This document shows positions 15,741 to 23,578 of a DNA stretch of 23,721 nucleotides, one piece after another. The DNA is from Syntrophaceae bacterium UBA6078 (GTDB lineage Bacteria > Desulfobacterota > Syntrophia > Syntrophales > UBA2210): NCBI GenBank assembly GCA_002428735.1, contig DIXO01000065.1, forward strand, positions 27,782 to 51,502, written 5' to 3'. The notes under the pieces are model-generated. The model was not told the origin of the DNA, ran no database searches, and saw nothing but the letters and a program-made list of their open reading frames with translations. Positions within the stretch are counted from its first letter, which is position 1. Each line of letters begins with the position of its first letter. The translations under genes and the position numbers were made by a program.

Positions 15741-15805
15741 AAGATACTTTTTGATGGGCTCATCTGCTGGACGGGTTGCAGGAGACCGGTCATTTCGTAT
15801 CTTTT
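15739..15805 (+). repeat. Inverted repeat AAAAGATAC / GTATCTTTT in the longest gap of the operon
   Basis: AAAAGATAC (15739-15747, overlapping the stop codon) and GTATCTTTT (15797-15805) are perfect nine-base complements enclosing 49 bases, and the right arm ends in a run of five T. It could form an AT-rich hairpin that attenuates or trims the transcript between the C_GCAxxG_C_C gene and the hydroxyacyl-CoA dehydrogenase gene. The long loop makes this weaker than a typical terminator. The rest of this 170-base gap holds only a 13-codon frame (15873-15914) whose TGA overlaps the next ATG. Confidence 0.4.
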
Positions 15806-15910
15806 TGGAGGAGACAAAGAGGTTCAGGGCAAAGGTGCAGTGGTTGGGTTGATACCTGAAAACGGGAACCCCATGGAACAAGGACTTGATAAGGGAAGGG
15901 AGCGAAATCT

Positions 15911-16774
15911 ATGAAAATAAAGAAGGTGGGAGTTATTGGCGCCGGCGCGATGGGGAGCGGCATCGCTCAGGTGAGCGCCGTGGCGGGGTACGATGTCGTC
16001 GTGCAGGACGTGTCCGGCGATGCCCTTGGGAGAGCCCGGGTATCCATTGAGAAGAGTCTGGACAAACTGGTCGGCAAGGAGAAGATGACGAAAGCGGACA
16101 GGGACGGAGCGCTTGACCGCATAGAGTTTACCACGAGCCTGGAAGATGCCTGCAAGGAGGCGGATCTTGTTGTGGAAGCCGTTTTTGAGAACCTTGAGAT
16201 CAAGCAGGACATGTTCCGCACGCTGTCTGAATTATGCAAGAAAGATGCTATTCTGGGGACCAACACCTCTGCCCTTCCCATCACCGAAATTGCCAGTGTT
16301 ACGAATCGCGGCGGCAACATTATCGGCATTCATTTCATGAATCCGGTTCCTCTGATGAAGGGGGTCGAGATTATATCCGGGCAGCTTACCTCCGAGGATA
16401 CCAGAAAGACGGTTATTGATTTTGTGAAAACATTGGGCAAGGATCCGATTGAAGCCGTTGATTTCGCGGGATTCATCGTCAGCCGTCTGTTGGATGTGCT
16501 GTTCAATGAGACGATCAAGCTGATTCAGGAGGGGAATACGCCCGCGGATATCGACAAGGCAATGGAGCTGTGCGCCGGGCATCCCATGGGACCCTGTCGC
16601 CTCCTTGATCTGGTAGGCGCTGAGATTGCCATGCATGGCATGGAGACAATGGAGCGTGATTTCGGGGCAGGATACAAGCCTCATCCTCTTTTGAAAAAAA
16701 GGGTGTTGGCAGGGCTGCTGGGGAAGAAGACCGGCCGCGGGTTCTACGAATATGAGCGGTCACTTTCCCTGTGA
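15911..16774 (+). CDS. 3-hydroxyacyl-CoA dehydrogenase (HBD/PaaH type, monofunctional)
   Basis: The 287-residue NAD-dependent enzyme oxidises 3-hydroxyacyl-CoA to 3-oxoacyl-CoA. The NAD motif GVIGAGAMGSGIA is at 7-19. Catalytic residues of the family are visible: Ser120 in NTSALPI, His141 in HFMNPVPLMKGVEII and its partner Glu153. At the position where the family normally has Asn (GF-[IV]-[IV]-N-R-[IL]-L) this protein has Ser191 (GFIVSRLL). The C-terminal dimer domain follows (DLVGAEIAMHGMETM, then GRGFYEY near the end), and the length is usual for bacterial Hbd. The start is supported by AAGGGAG about eight bases upstream. It performs the third step of a beta-oxidation-like route between the dehydrogenase and thiolase encoded beside it. 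Confidence 0.9.
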   Translation: MKIKKVGVIGAGAMGSGIAQVSAVAGYDVVVQDVSGDALGRARVSIEKSLDKLVGKEKMTKADRDGALDRIEFTTSLEDACKEADLVVEAVFENLEIKQDMFRTLSELCKKDAILGTNTSALPITEIASVTNRGGNIIGIHFMNPVPLMKGVEIISGQLTSEDTRKTVIDFVKTLGKDPIEAVDFAGFIVSRLLDVLFNETIKLIQEGNTPADIDKAMELCAGHPMGPCRLLDLVGAEIAMHGMETMERDFGAGYKPHPLLKKRVLAGLLGKKTGRGFYEYERSLSL

Positions 16775-16800
16775 TGCGTTGAAAAGGAGACATCAAATCG

Positions 16801-17580
16801 ATGAGACATGTGAAAGATCTGCTGAATTTAACCGGTCAGGTGGCTATAATTACAGGAGGGGCGGCCGGCATCGGGTTGCAGATGGCATACGCCATGGGGG
16901 AAGCGGGCGCCGATGTCGTCCTGGCAGCCAGGAAACTGGATCGTTGCACCGAAGTTGCGCGGAAAATGGAGAAGGAATTGGGGATCAGGGTTCTTGCCGC
17001 TCGATGCGATGTTTCAATCCATGAGGAGATCGATGCCCTCTATGAGCAGGTGATGCGTGAATTCAAGCGGGTTGATATCCTGATAAACAACTCCGGCGCA
17101 ACCTGGGGAGCCCCGTCCCTGGAATATCCGATCGAGGCCTGGCAGAAGGTGATAAACACCAATGTCAACGGCACCTGGCTCATGTGCCAGCGAGCGGGCC
17201 GGATCATGTCAAAACAGATGTACGGGAGGATCATCAATCTGGCATCTCTGGCGGCCTTCGTGGGCGCCCCCGCCGATGTGATGGACGCAGTCGCCTATCA
17301 GACCAGCAAGGCGGCTGTTGCCGGCCTGACAAAGGACCTGGCGGTCAAATGGGCCAGGTACAATATTACGGTCAATGCAATCGCCCCCGGGTGGTTCCCT
17401 TCAAAAATGAGTCAGGGGGTTCTCGACAGCAGTGGAGAAAAAATGAAGGGTTTTATTCCCATGGGACGTTTCGGCGGGGAGGATGAATTGAAGGCTGCGA
17501 CATTGTTTCTGGCATCGCCCGGCGCCGGCTATACGACAGGGGTTATCCTGAGCGTCGATGGCGGGTGGGTTGCCATGTAA
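16801..17580 (+). CDS. Short-chain dehydrogenase/reductase (SDR, classical)
   Basis: The 259-residue classical SDR has the nucleotide motif TGGAAGIG (18-25), NNSG (96-99, in place of NNAG), Ser149 in NLASL and the catalytic YQTSK (Tyr166, Lys170). The C-terminus reads TGVILSVDGGWVAM, normal for FabG-like enzymes. AAR (42-44) follows the second strand, which would fit NADP rather than NAD, though this is a weak indicator. GGAG lies 11 bases before the ATG, and the gap to the previous gene is 26 bases. The operon already has a 3-hydroxyacyl-CoA dehydrogenase, so this enzyme probably acts on another hydroxyl or keto group of the substrate. That suggests a compound more oxidised than a plain fatty acid. 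Confidence 0.88.
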   Translation: MRHVKDLLNLTGQVAIITGGAAGIGLQMAYAMGEAGADVVLAARKLDRCTEVARKMEKELGIRVLAARCDVSIHEEIDALYEQVMREFKRVDILINNSGATWGAPSLEYPIEAWQKVINTNVNGTWLMCQRAGRIMSKQMYGRIINLASLAAFVGAPADVMDAVAYQTSKAAVAGLTKDLAVKWARYNITVNAIAPGWFPSKMSQGVLDSSGEKMKGFIPMGRFGGEDELKAATLFLASPGAGYTTGVILSVDGGWVAM

Positions 17581-17583
17581 TCT

Positions 17584-17600
17584 GTATCTGATAGAGATAC
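17584..17600 (+). repeat. Small hairpin GTATCT-GATAG-AGATAC
   Basis: A perfect six-base stem with a five-base loop sits in the 41-base gap between the SDR and thiolase genes, about ten bases before the thiolase ribosome-binding site (GGAG, eight bases from the ATG). It may modestly affect mRNA stability or translation. There is no T-run, so it is not a terminator. Confidence 0.35.
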
Positions 17601-17621
17601 GAGAGAAAAGGAGTCAATACG

Positions 17622-18929
17622 ATGGGTTTTCAGAAAAGCAGTAACGATATAGTGTGTGTAAGCGCGGTACGGACCCCCTTTGGACGGTTCGGTGGTTCAT
17701 TGCGGGATATTGATATCTATGATCTGGGCGCTGTTGCCATGAAAAACAGCCTGAAGAGGATACACCTGGCCCCCGAATTGATCGATGAGGTCTGGTGGGG
17801 GAATGGTGATACGACGAATACGAAAGACCCCTATACTCCGGTTGTGGCGCGACAGACCATGCTCAAGGCGGGGATTCCCGCCGAGCGGCCTTCAATATCC
17901 TTTGATCAGGCGTGCATCTCCGCAATGGATGCGGCGAAATACGGCTCCAGAAGTATTCAGCTTGGGGAGGCCGCGATTGTCATGGCCGGTGGTTCAACCA
18001 GTTTCAGCACGGTCCCCTTCTTATTGCGCGGAATACGATGGGAAGGAAGGCGCCACAGCTCATTTCTGGTAGAGGATCCCATCATTCCCCTCGGATATAA
18101 AGATTACGCTCCCGTTGCAGTCGATTCCGGCAACGTGGCTCTCGAATACGGTGTATCGAGGGAGGAGCAGGATGAGTTTGCGTTCGCAAGCCACACCAAT
18201 TACGGCACGGCATGGAAGCGCGGTTTCTTCACGCATGAAATGGAGCCTTTTGAAATAGTCCAGAAAGATAAAAAGGGGAATGTGGCATCCACGAAACTAT
18301 TGGACATCGACGAGCAGTACCGCCCCGATATCGAACTGGAAGCCCTCGCGAAGCTGAAACCGGTTTTCGGTAATCCAACCTGCACAGCCGGTAATTCGCC
18401 GGGAATGAACGACGGCGCAACCGCCCAGATAATCATGAGAAGAGAGAAGGCGGAGCAGCTGAGGCTGGATGTCATCTATACTGTCGTGGCCATGTCATCG
18501 GTTGCCCTTCAGCCCCGGATCATGCCGGTGTCGCCGGGTTTTGCAATCAAGAAATGTCTGGACCAAGCGAAGATGACCATCGACGATATGAAATTTATAG
18601 AAATCAACGAGGCGTTTGCGTGCGTGCCCCTTGTCTCAACGAAACTTCTGTCCAACCCGCGATTTATTTCCTCGGACTACGGGGAGATGGTGAAGGAGGC
18701 GTCCGCAGGTCCCCTTCTGGATAATGACGAAGGGCGGTACCGGGAGTTGAAAAAAAGATTGAATGTCAATGGAAGCGCCATCGCCATCGGCCACCCGAAC
18801 ACGGCAAGCGGGGCGCGGGTGATGATGACGGCCGCTTATAACCTGAAAGAACATGGCGGCGGATACGCGGCCTGCGCCATCTGCGGCGGGCTGACCCAGG
18901 GTGCCGGCTGTATCATCTGGGTTGAGTAG
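17622..18929 (+). CDS. Thiolase-family enzyme (acetyl-CoA C-acyltransferase-like)
   Basis: The 435-residue thiolase superfamily member has the nucleophile Cys98 in DQACISAMDA, NEAFACV with its conserved Asn/Glu, NGSAIAIGHPNTASG with His391, and CGGLTQGAG with the second Cys421. All catalytic residues of a degradative thiolase are therefore present, so it should cleave a 3-oxoacyl-CoA to acetyl-CoA and a shortened acyl-CoA. Several motif positions differ from common thiolases: SA after the nucleophile instead of SG, GHPNTASG instead of GHP-[IL]-GASG, and CGGLTQG instead of CIGGGQG. It is also about 40 residues longer than typical. It follows the SDR by 41 bases and has GGAG eight bases before the ATG. 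A specialised substrate is likely. Confidence 0.88.
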   Translation: MGFQKSSNDIVCVSAVRTPFGRFGGSLRDIDIYDLGAVAMKNSLKRIHLAPELIDEVWWGNGDTTNTKDPYTPVVARQTMLKAGIPAERPSISFDQACISAMDAAKYGSRSIQLGEAAIVMAGGSTSFSTVPFLLRGIRWEGRRHSSFLVEDPIIPLGYKDYAPVAVDSGNVALEYGVSREEQDEFAFASHTNYGTAWKRGFFTHEMEPFEIVQKDKKGNVASTKLLDIDEQYRPDIELEALAKLKPVFGNPTCTAGNSPGMNDGATAQIIMRREKAEQLRLDVIYTVVAMSSVALQPRIMPVSPGFAIKKCLDQAKMTIDDMKFIEINEAFACVPLVSTKLLSNPRFISSDYGEMVKEASAGPLLDNDEGRYRELKKRLNVNGSAIAIGHPNTASGARVMMTAAYNLKEHGGGYAACAICGGLTQGAGCIIWVE

Positions 18930-18989
18930 GCTGTGGTCATGGCCTGGAAGGTTAGGAGCGGATGAGATACACGGAAGGGGGTCAACGGC

Positions 18990-20393
18990 ATGGGGAAAAA
19001 GCATAACGTTGCTTCTAAGAGTCATCACGGAATGATCGAGACGCTTGTGTCTTTTATCTCGCGTACGGGTTTCGACGATATCCCTGCTCATGTCACGCAA
19101 CTGGCGAAGAGAAGCGTTATCGACTGGTGGGGAGTAACCCTGGGCGGGTCTTCGCACAGCGTGGCCTCGGTGCTCCTGAAAACAATCAAAGAACTGGGCG
19201 GAAACCGGCAGGCAACGATCCTTGGCACCGATTTCAAGACTTCGGTGTATAATGCAGCCCTGGTCAACGGGGCCATGTCCCATGTCCTTGATTATGACGA
19301 CACTCATCTGGGAGCGCTCATGCATCCCAGCGCGCCTCTCATCTCTGCCATCCTCGCATACGGCGAGTGGAAGCAAAAAGGGGGAAAGGATTTTCTGCTC
19401 TCTTTTGTGATGGGATTCGAGGCGGAAACGAGAATCAGCGTCGCCATGGGCGCATCCCATTACGACAGGGGCTGGCATTCCACTTCCACCATGGGGCGCT
19501 TCGGGGCGGCTTCCGGGATTGGGAAGATGATCGGTCTCCCGCGAGCGGAGATGGCTCAGGCGCTGGGTCTTGCGGGAACTCAGGCGTCAGGCATCAGAAG
19601 GGTCTTCGGGACTATGACAAAATCCTTCCATCCCGGAAAGGCTGCCGCGGACGGCCTTCTTGCCGCTGTCCTGGCGCAGAACGGCTACACGGCTCCAGTG
19701 GATATCCTCGAAGGAGACGGTGGCCTGGGAGTGTGCTTTTCCACAGATTTTAACGCTGCCCGGGGCCTTGAAGGTCTCGGAGAACGTTACATGATCGAGG
19801 GGATCAGCATTAAGCCCTATGCGTCCTGTCTGTATACCCATCCAGTGATTGACGGGGTTATCCGGATAAGGGACCGGGAGCATATTGTGCCGGATGACGT
19901 GGCGGCCCTTACCTGCGACGTTTCAAAATTCTGCCATAATGCGGCGTGTGTCCCCGAACCTCTGACAACGGGCCTGGAGGGGAAGTTCAGCACTTCCTTC
20001 TGTGCCGCGTTGGCGCTTGTGGAAGGCAGGGCAGGGGAAGATCTCTTTACAAACGGAAAGGTTGAGGACCCTTTCATCCGGTCTCTCATGGAGAAGGTCA
20101 CGGTAAAACGGGATGACAGGCTCAGCGATGCGGAGGCGGTGGTGACGATTCGCCTTCGAGACGGCAGAGAAATTGTCGAGAGAATCAACGGTCCCCTCGG
20201 TGATCCGGATCACCCGCTGACTGATACTCAGGTGGAGGATAAGTTCAGGAGTCTTGTGAGTCCCTTTTTCGAAACAACGAAGATCGACCGTATTTTGGAT
20301 CGGTTGCGGCATATGGAGGACATGGAGAATATAGGCGATCTGCTTCCTGTGAGTGTAATCGGAGACCGGGAAGGAACGCGGGACCGTTCGTAA
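18990..20393 (+). CDS. MmgE/PrpD family protein
   Basis: The 467-residue protein belongs to the family of 2-methylcitrate dehydratase (PrpD), cis-aconitate decarboxylase and iminodisuccinate epimerase. The signature SHVLDYDDTH (97-106) with MHPSAP, the GWHSTSTMG element (His163) and KSFHPGKAAADG (Lys211, His214, Lys217) are all present. It has the usual two-part architecture, with a helical domain then a small alpha/beta domain, and normal length. Known members act on carboxylates at the C-alpha/C-beta position by dehydration, decarboxylation or epimerisation. GGGGG lies eight bases before the ATG, and the gene follows the thiolase by 60 bases. Since no enoyl-CoA hydratase is seen, it may supply the hydration step or an entry reaction on a di- or tricarboxylate; this is inference. 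Confidence 0.88.
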   Translation: MGKKHNVASKSHHGMIETLVSFISRTGFDDIPAHVTQLAKRSVIDWWGVTLGGSSHSVASVLLKTIKELGGNRQATILGTDFKTSVYNAALVNGAMSHVLDYDDTHLGALMHPSAPLISAILAYGEWKQKGGKDFLLSFVMGFEAETRISVAMGASHYDRGWHSTSTMGRFGAASGIGKMIGLPRAEMAQALGLAGTQASGIRRVFGTMTKSFHPGKAAADGLLAAVLAQNGYTAPVDILEGDGGLGVCFSTDFNAARGLEGLGERYMIEGISIKPYASCLYTHPVIDGVIRIRDREHIVPDDVAALTCDVSKFCHNAACVPEPLTTGLEGKFSTSFCAALALVEGRAGEDLFTNGKVEDPFIRSLMEKVTVKRDDRLSDAEAVVTIRLRDGREIVERINGPLGDPDHPLTDTQVEDKFRSLVSPFFETTKIDRILDRLRHMEDMENIGDLLPVSVIGDREGTRDRS

Positions 20394-20503
20394 CTCCATT
20401 GGTGGAAATGTGGGTGGGGCCGAGGTCGGCCTCAGAGGGTTGTATAAACGAGATCACACTCTCCGCTGAATGGGGGGAGAGAAAAATGAGAAAGGAGAAA
20501 GCA
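20394..20503 (+). other. Intergenic leader of the TRAP receptor gene with two dyads
   Basis: This gap contains GGCCGA-GG-TCGGCC (20418-20431) and CTCTCC (20459-20464) with GGAGAG (20476-20481), which could form small hairpins before the TRAP receptor gene. The strong ribosome-binding site AGGAG (20493-20497) lies six bases before the ATG at 20504. An open frame reaches back to 20399, but its residues do not look like protein. Confidence 0.4.
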
Positions 20504-21586
20504 ATGAAGAGCAATAGAAGTGTAGGGAATGTGTTGTTGGTGTTTTTTCTGGCTGTCGGACTGTTGTTGTGGGGTATGGCGCCCGCTGCGATAGCACAAA
20601 AAAAACCAACCCAAGTACGGGTTTCTTGCCAGATGCCGGCGGCTCACTTCGACAGCATCGCTGTCGAGAGATTCATCAAGAAAGCCGAGGAGCTGAGCAA
20701 GGGATCCCTCAAATTTACCTACTATCCGGCTGCGCAGCTCTATAAGGAGCATGAACTGGCGGATGTTCTTCCCGCCGGAGGGGTCGAGATGGCGCAGATC
20801 GGTCTGGACCGTCACGTGGGGCGTGTCCCCGAGGGTAATTTCATCTATCCTTACTTCGTGAGCGAGGATCCCTACTATCGATGGTGGTACGACAAGGAGG
20901 GAGGGGCAGGAATTTATTATTCTATTTTAAAGCCGGCCTTTGCCCGTGATAATATGCATCTTCTGTCCACTCTCAACTACGCGCCCGATTACGCGACCAT
21001 CACGAACAAACCGGTTCGCACACTCGCTGACTACAAAGGCCTTAAAATCCGATCCTCCGGGAAATCACTGGGAGCCGTACTGGAAGTGCTGGGGGCCAAG
21101 GCGATAGTGATGGCATCCTCCGAGGTGTACACCGCTATACAGCGAGGGACTATTGATGGGGCACTGAGCGGCACCTCTTCATTCACCAGCAGAAAATGGT
21201 ACGAGATTGCCAATTATGTCCAGCACATTTCCCTCGGCAACATTCCCTTCGGCTTTGCCGCCAATCTTACGTTCTGGAACAAACTCACCCCGGAGCAGAA
21301 AAAGGCGATAGAGGAAGCTTCTCGGGAGATGGAGATATGGGCGGTCGAAGCCTCTCAGGAGGAACACGAGAAATCTCTTGAGATCATGAGAAAGGCGGGG
21401 CTGGAGATATGGCAGTTTTCCGCGGAAGACAGGGCGAAGATTGCCGAAATAGGCCTTGGAGCCGTGGGAAGCGTCGTGAAGGGTGATGTGGGCGAAAAAA
21501 CCTGGAATGATGCCATGAAGGCCCTTCAGAATGCCCAGAAGGGGACGACCCCCTGGAAGAAGATGCTGCAGACGAGAACATTCTAG
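20504..21586 (+). CDS. TRAP transporter solute-binding protein, DctP family
   Basis: The 360-residue periplasmic receptor has a signal peptide: MKSNRS, a hydrophobic core (about 9-24) and AAIA|Q cleavage after Ala31. The mature part shows the DctP fold, with QVRVSCQMPAAHFDS at the start, KGSLKFTYYPAAQLYKE, and GLKIRSSG carrying the conserved Arg that salt-bridges the carboxylate of the ligand. It then has SSEVYTAIQRGTIDGALSG and LTPEQKKAIEEAS. The start at 20504 is preferred over ATG 20486 because of AGGAG six bases before it and a normal signal peptide. It binds an organic acid and delivers it to the DctQM permease encoded next. Being co-transcribed with the CoA pathway, its ligand is probably the substrate of that pathway. 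Confidence 0.9.
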   Translation: MKSNRSVGNVLLVFFLAVGLLLWGMAPAAIAQKKPTQVRVSCQMPAAHFDSIAVERFIKKAEELSKGSLKFTYYPAAQLYKEHELADVLPAGGVEMAQIGLDRHVGRVPEGNFIYPYFVSEDPYYRWWYDKEGGAGIYYSILKPAFARDNMHLLSTLNYAPDYATITNKPVRTLADYKGLKIRSSGKSLGAVLEVLGAKAIVMASSEVYTAIQRGTIDGALSGTSSFTSRKWYEIANYVQHISLGNIPFGFAANLTFWNKLTPEQKKAIEEASREMEIWAVEASQEEHEKSLEIMRKAGLEIWQFSAEDRAKIAEIGLGAVGSVVKGDVGEKTWNDAMKALQNAQKGTTPWKKMLQTRTF

Positions 21587-21598
21587 GTATGGAGCAGC

Positions 21599-21636
21599 CC
21601 TGTGGGATCGGCAGCCACGGCCGCCCATCCCACAGG
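21599..21636 (+). repeat. Strong intercistronic hairpin between TRAP receptor and permease genes
   Basis: CCTGTGGGAT (21599-21608) and ATCCCACAGG (21627-21636) form a perfect ten-base-pair stem around an 18-base GC-rich loop, which can add inner GGC/GCC pairs. It begins 12 bases after the stop of the receptor gene. There is no T-run, so it is more likely to protect the upstream message or partly attenuate than to terminate. That would give more receptor than permease, as is common for binding-protein transporters. Confidence 0.65.
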
Positions 21637-21685
21637 CTTTGCACGGGGAATTTCTTGACCGCACAACCGGAAGAGGAGATGATTC

Positions 21686-23578
21686 ATGCATGATAATAGA
21701 GAGGAAAACCCATCCGGGTGGGTTGACACGCTGGCGGTGGGAGGCGGATATGTGGCGGGATTCGCGCTCTTGGCCTGTGCCCTCATCACCTGTTACGAGG
21801 TAATCGGGCGGTATGTATTTAATGCGCCTACCCACTGGACGCTCGAACTTGCCATTTACCTGTTTATATGGTTTGGATTTATATCCATGGCCTATGTGCA
21901 GCGCGAGAAAAGGCATGTGTATGTGGATGTGTTTGTCTCTCGTCTGCCACCCAAGACGAGAGGCCTATGGGATCTCGTTATAATTCTTATATTCCTCTTC
22001 TTTGCCTTGATCATTCTGTATTTCGGGGCGAAATACGCCTATGAATCGTTCCGGATCAACGAATACAGCCGCGACATGTGGAAGGTGATCATGTGGCCCA
22101 TCAAGGCGGCCGTTCCTGCCGGTGCTTTTCTTCTCTCGTTATATCTGGCGAAGGAGGTTGTCTCGAAGCTGCGCTTGTTTCAGACCATTCCCTGGTCGAA
22201 GGGTGAGACGTTTCTCGAAAAAACCATACCTGTCACCGTTCTTCTCGCTGCCATCGTTATTGCCAGCGTCATGCTCTTCCCTCTGAACGGGGTCCTGGGG
22301 ATGGTGGTACTGATGCTCGTTCTCCTTTTTTTCGGGCTTCCCATCTTTCCTTCTCTGGGTATCGTGGGGGCGTTCGGGATATTTTTCATCTTCGGCGGCA
22401 TGAGCGGGTTGCAGGCGTCTCTCGCCCGTGTCTCGTTCAGCTCCCTCGAGTCTTTTTCGCTTCTGTGTCTGCCTCTTTTCATCCTTGTGGGGCAGATCCT
22501 TCAGAGCGGAGGAGTGGGCGAGGAAATCTACAACATGGCGAGCAAATGGACAAACTGGCTCCCCGGGGGAGAGGGCGTAGCAACTATTGTAGCCTGTACA
22601 GTCTTTGCCGCCATTTCCACGTCGAGTGTCGCTACGGCGATCACCATAGGCCTGATCGCCCTGCCCGCTCTGGCGCTTCGGAAATATAATACATCTTTTT
22701 CTTACGGACTTCTCGCCGCGGGGGGTACGCTGGGAATCATGGTTCCCCCCAGCGGGTCGATGATCATCTATTCGGCGATGACCGAAGAGTCTCTGGGAAA
22801 GCTTTTTATCGCGGGCCTCTTCCCGGGGCTCATACTGGCGGGTGCGTTCATCTGCTACGCGATCATTTTTTGCAAATATAAAGGAGAGCAAGAAGCGCCG
22901 CCGGTTGTTACCTGGCCGGAGAGATTACAGGCGTTGAAGACCGGTCTCTGGGGACTCGCCGCCCCTATCATCATCATGGGGGGAATCTATTCGGGGGTGT
23001 TCACCCCCCTCGAATCGGGAGCGATTGCGGTACTGTACGCACTATGCATGGTGGTTGGGCGGGGCAAACTGAAATTCAGAGATATTCCGGAAACTCTGCG
23101 GAAGTCCACGGAGAGCTCAACCATGGTACTGAGCATCATTATCGGCGCCATGATACTGGGCATTTTCATGACCATGATGCGGGTTCCGAACATGGCGATG
23201 GATTATGTTTCGAGCCTCGAAATCTCCCGCTGGTGGGTGATGATCGCCATTTTCGCCCTCTTAACGGTGCTCGGCATGTTTCTCGAGGTTATCTCGACCA
23301 TGATGATCACGCTCCCTATCCTCTATCCCCTGATTATTTCTCTGGGGTTCGACGGGATATGGTTTGCCGTGATGGTAACGCTGGTCATGGAGATGGCGCT
23401 TCTGACGCCCCCTGTGGGGTTGAATCTGTATGTCATTATGGGGATTACCAAAGCTTCTCTTATGGACGTGATGCGCGGCACCGTCCCGTTTTTCATCATC
23501 ATGATAGGAGGACTGATACTTTTTGCGGTATTCCCGGAGATCAGCACGTGGCTTCCATCAAAAATGTTCGTGCGGTAG
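21686..23578 (+). CDS. TRAP transporter fused permease, DctQ-DctM
   Basis: The 630-residue inner-membrane protein fuses the small and large TRAP permease subunits. Residues about 1-180 are DctQ-like with four membrane segments (CYEVIGRYVFNAPTHWTLE and REKRHVYVDVFV are typical). From about residue 195 the DctM domain has the family elements FAAISTSSVATA, GGTLGIMVPPSGSMIIYSAM and LTPPVGLNLYVI and about a dozen segments. It imports the receptor-bound acid with a sodium or proton gradient. GAGGAG lies seven bases before the ATG. Separate DctQ and DctM genes are the commoner arrangement, and fused ones also occur. It is the last gene seen in the operon. Confidence 0.92.
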   Translation: MHDNREENPSGWVDTLAVGGGYVAGFALLACALITCYEVIGRYVFNAPTHWTLELAIYLFIWFGFISMAYVQREKRHVYVDVFVSRLPPKTRGLWDLVIILIFLFFALIILYFGAKYAYESFRINEYSRDMWKVIMWPIKAAVPAGAFLLSLYLAKEVVSKLRLFQTIPWSKGETFLEKTIPVTVLLAAIVIASVMLFPLNGVLGMVVLMLVLLFFGLPIFPSLGIVGAFGIFFIFGGMSGLQASLARVSFSSLESFSLLCLPLFILVGQILQSGGVGEEIYNMASKWTNWLPGGEGVATIVACTVFAAISTSSVATAITIGLIALPALALRKYNTSFSYGLLAAGGTLGIMVPPSGSMIIYSAMTEESLGKLFIAGLFPGLILAGAFICYAIIFCKYKGEQEAPPVVTWPERLQALKTGLWGLAAPIIIMGGIYSGVFTPLESGAIAVLYALCMVVGRGKLKFRDIPETLRKSTESSTMVLSIIIGAMILGIFMTMMRVPNMAMDYVSSLEISRWWVMIAIFALLTVLGMFLEVISTMMITLPILYPLIISLGFDGIWFAVMVTLVMEMALLTPPVGLNLYVIMGITKASLMDVMRGTVPFFIIMIGGLILFAVFPEISTWLPSKMFVR

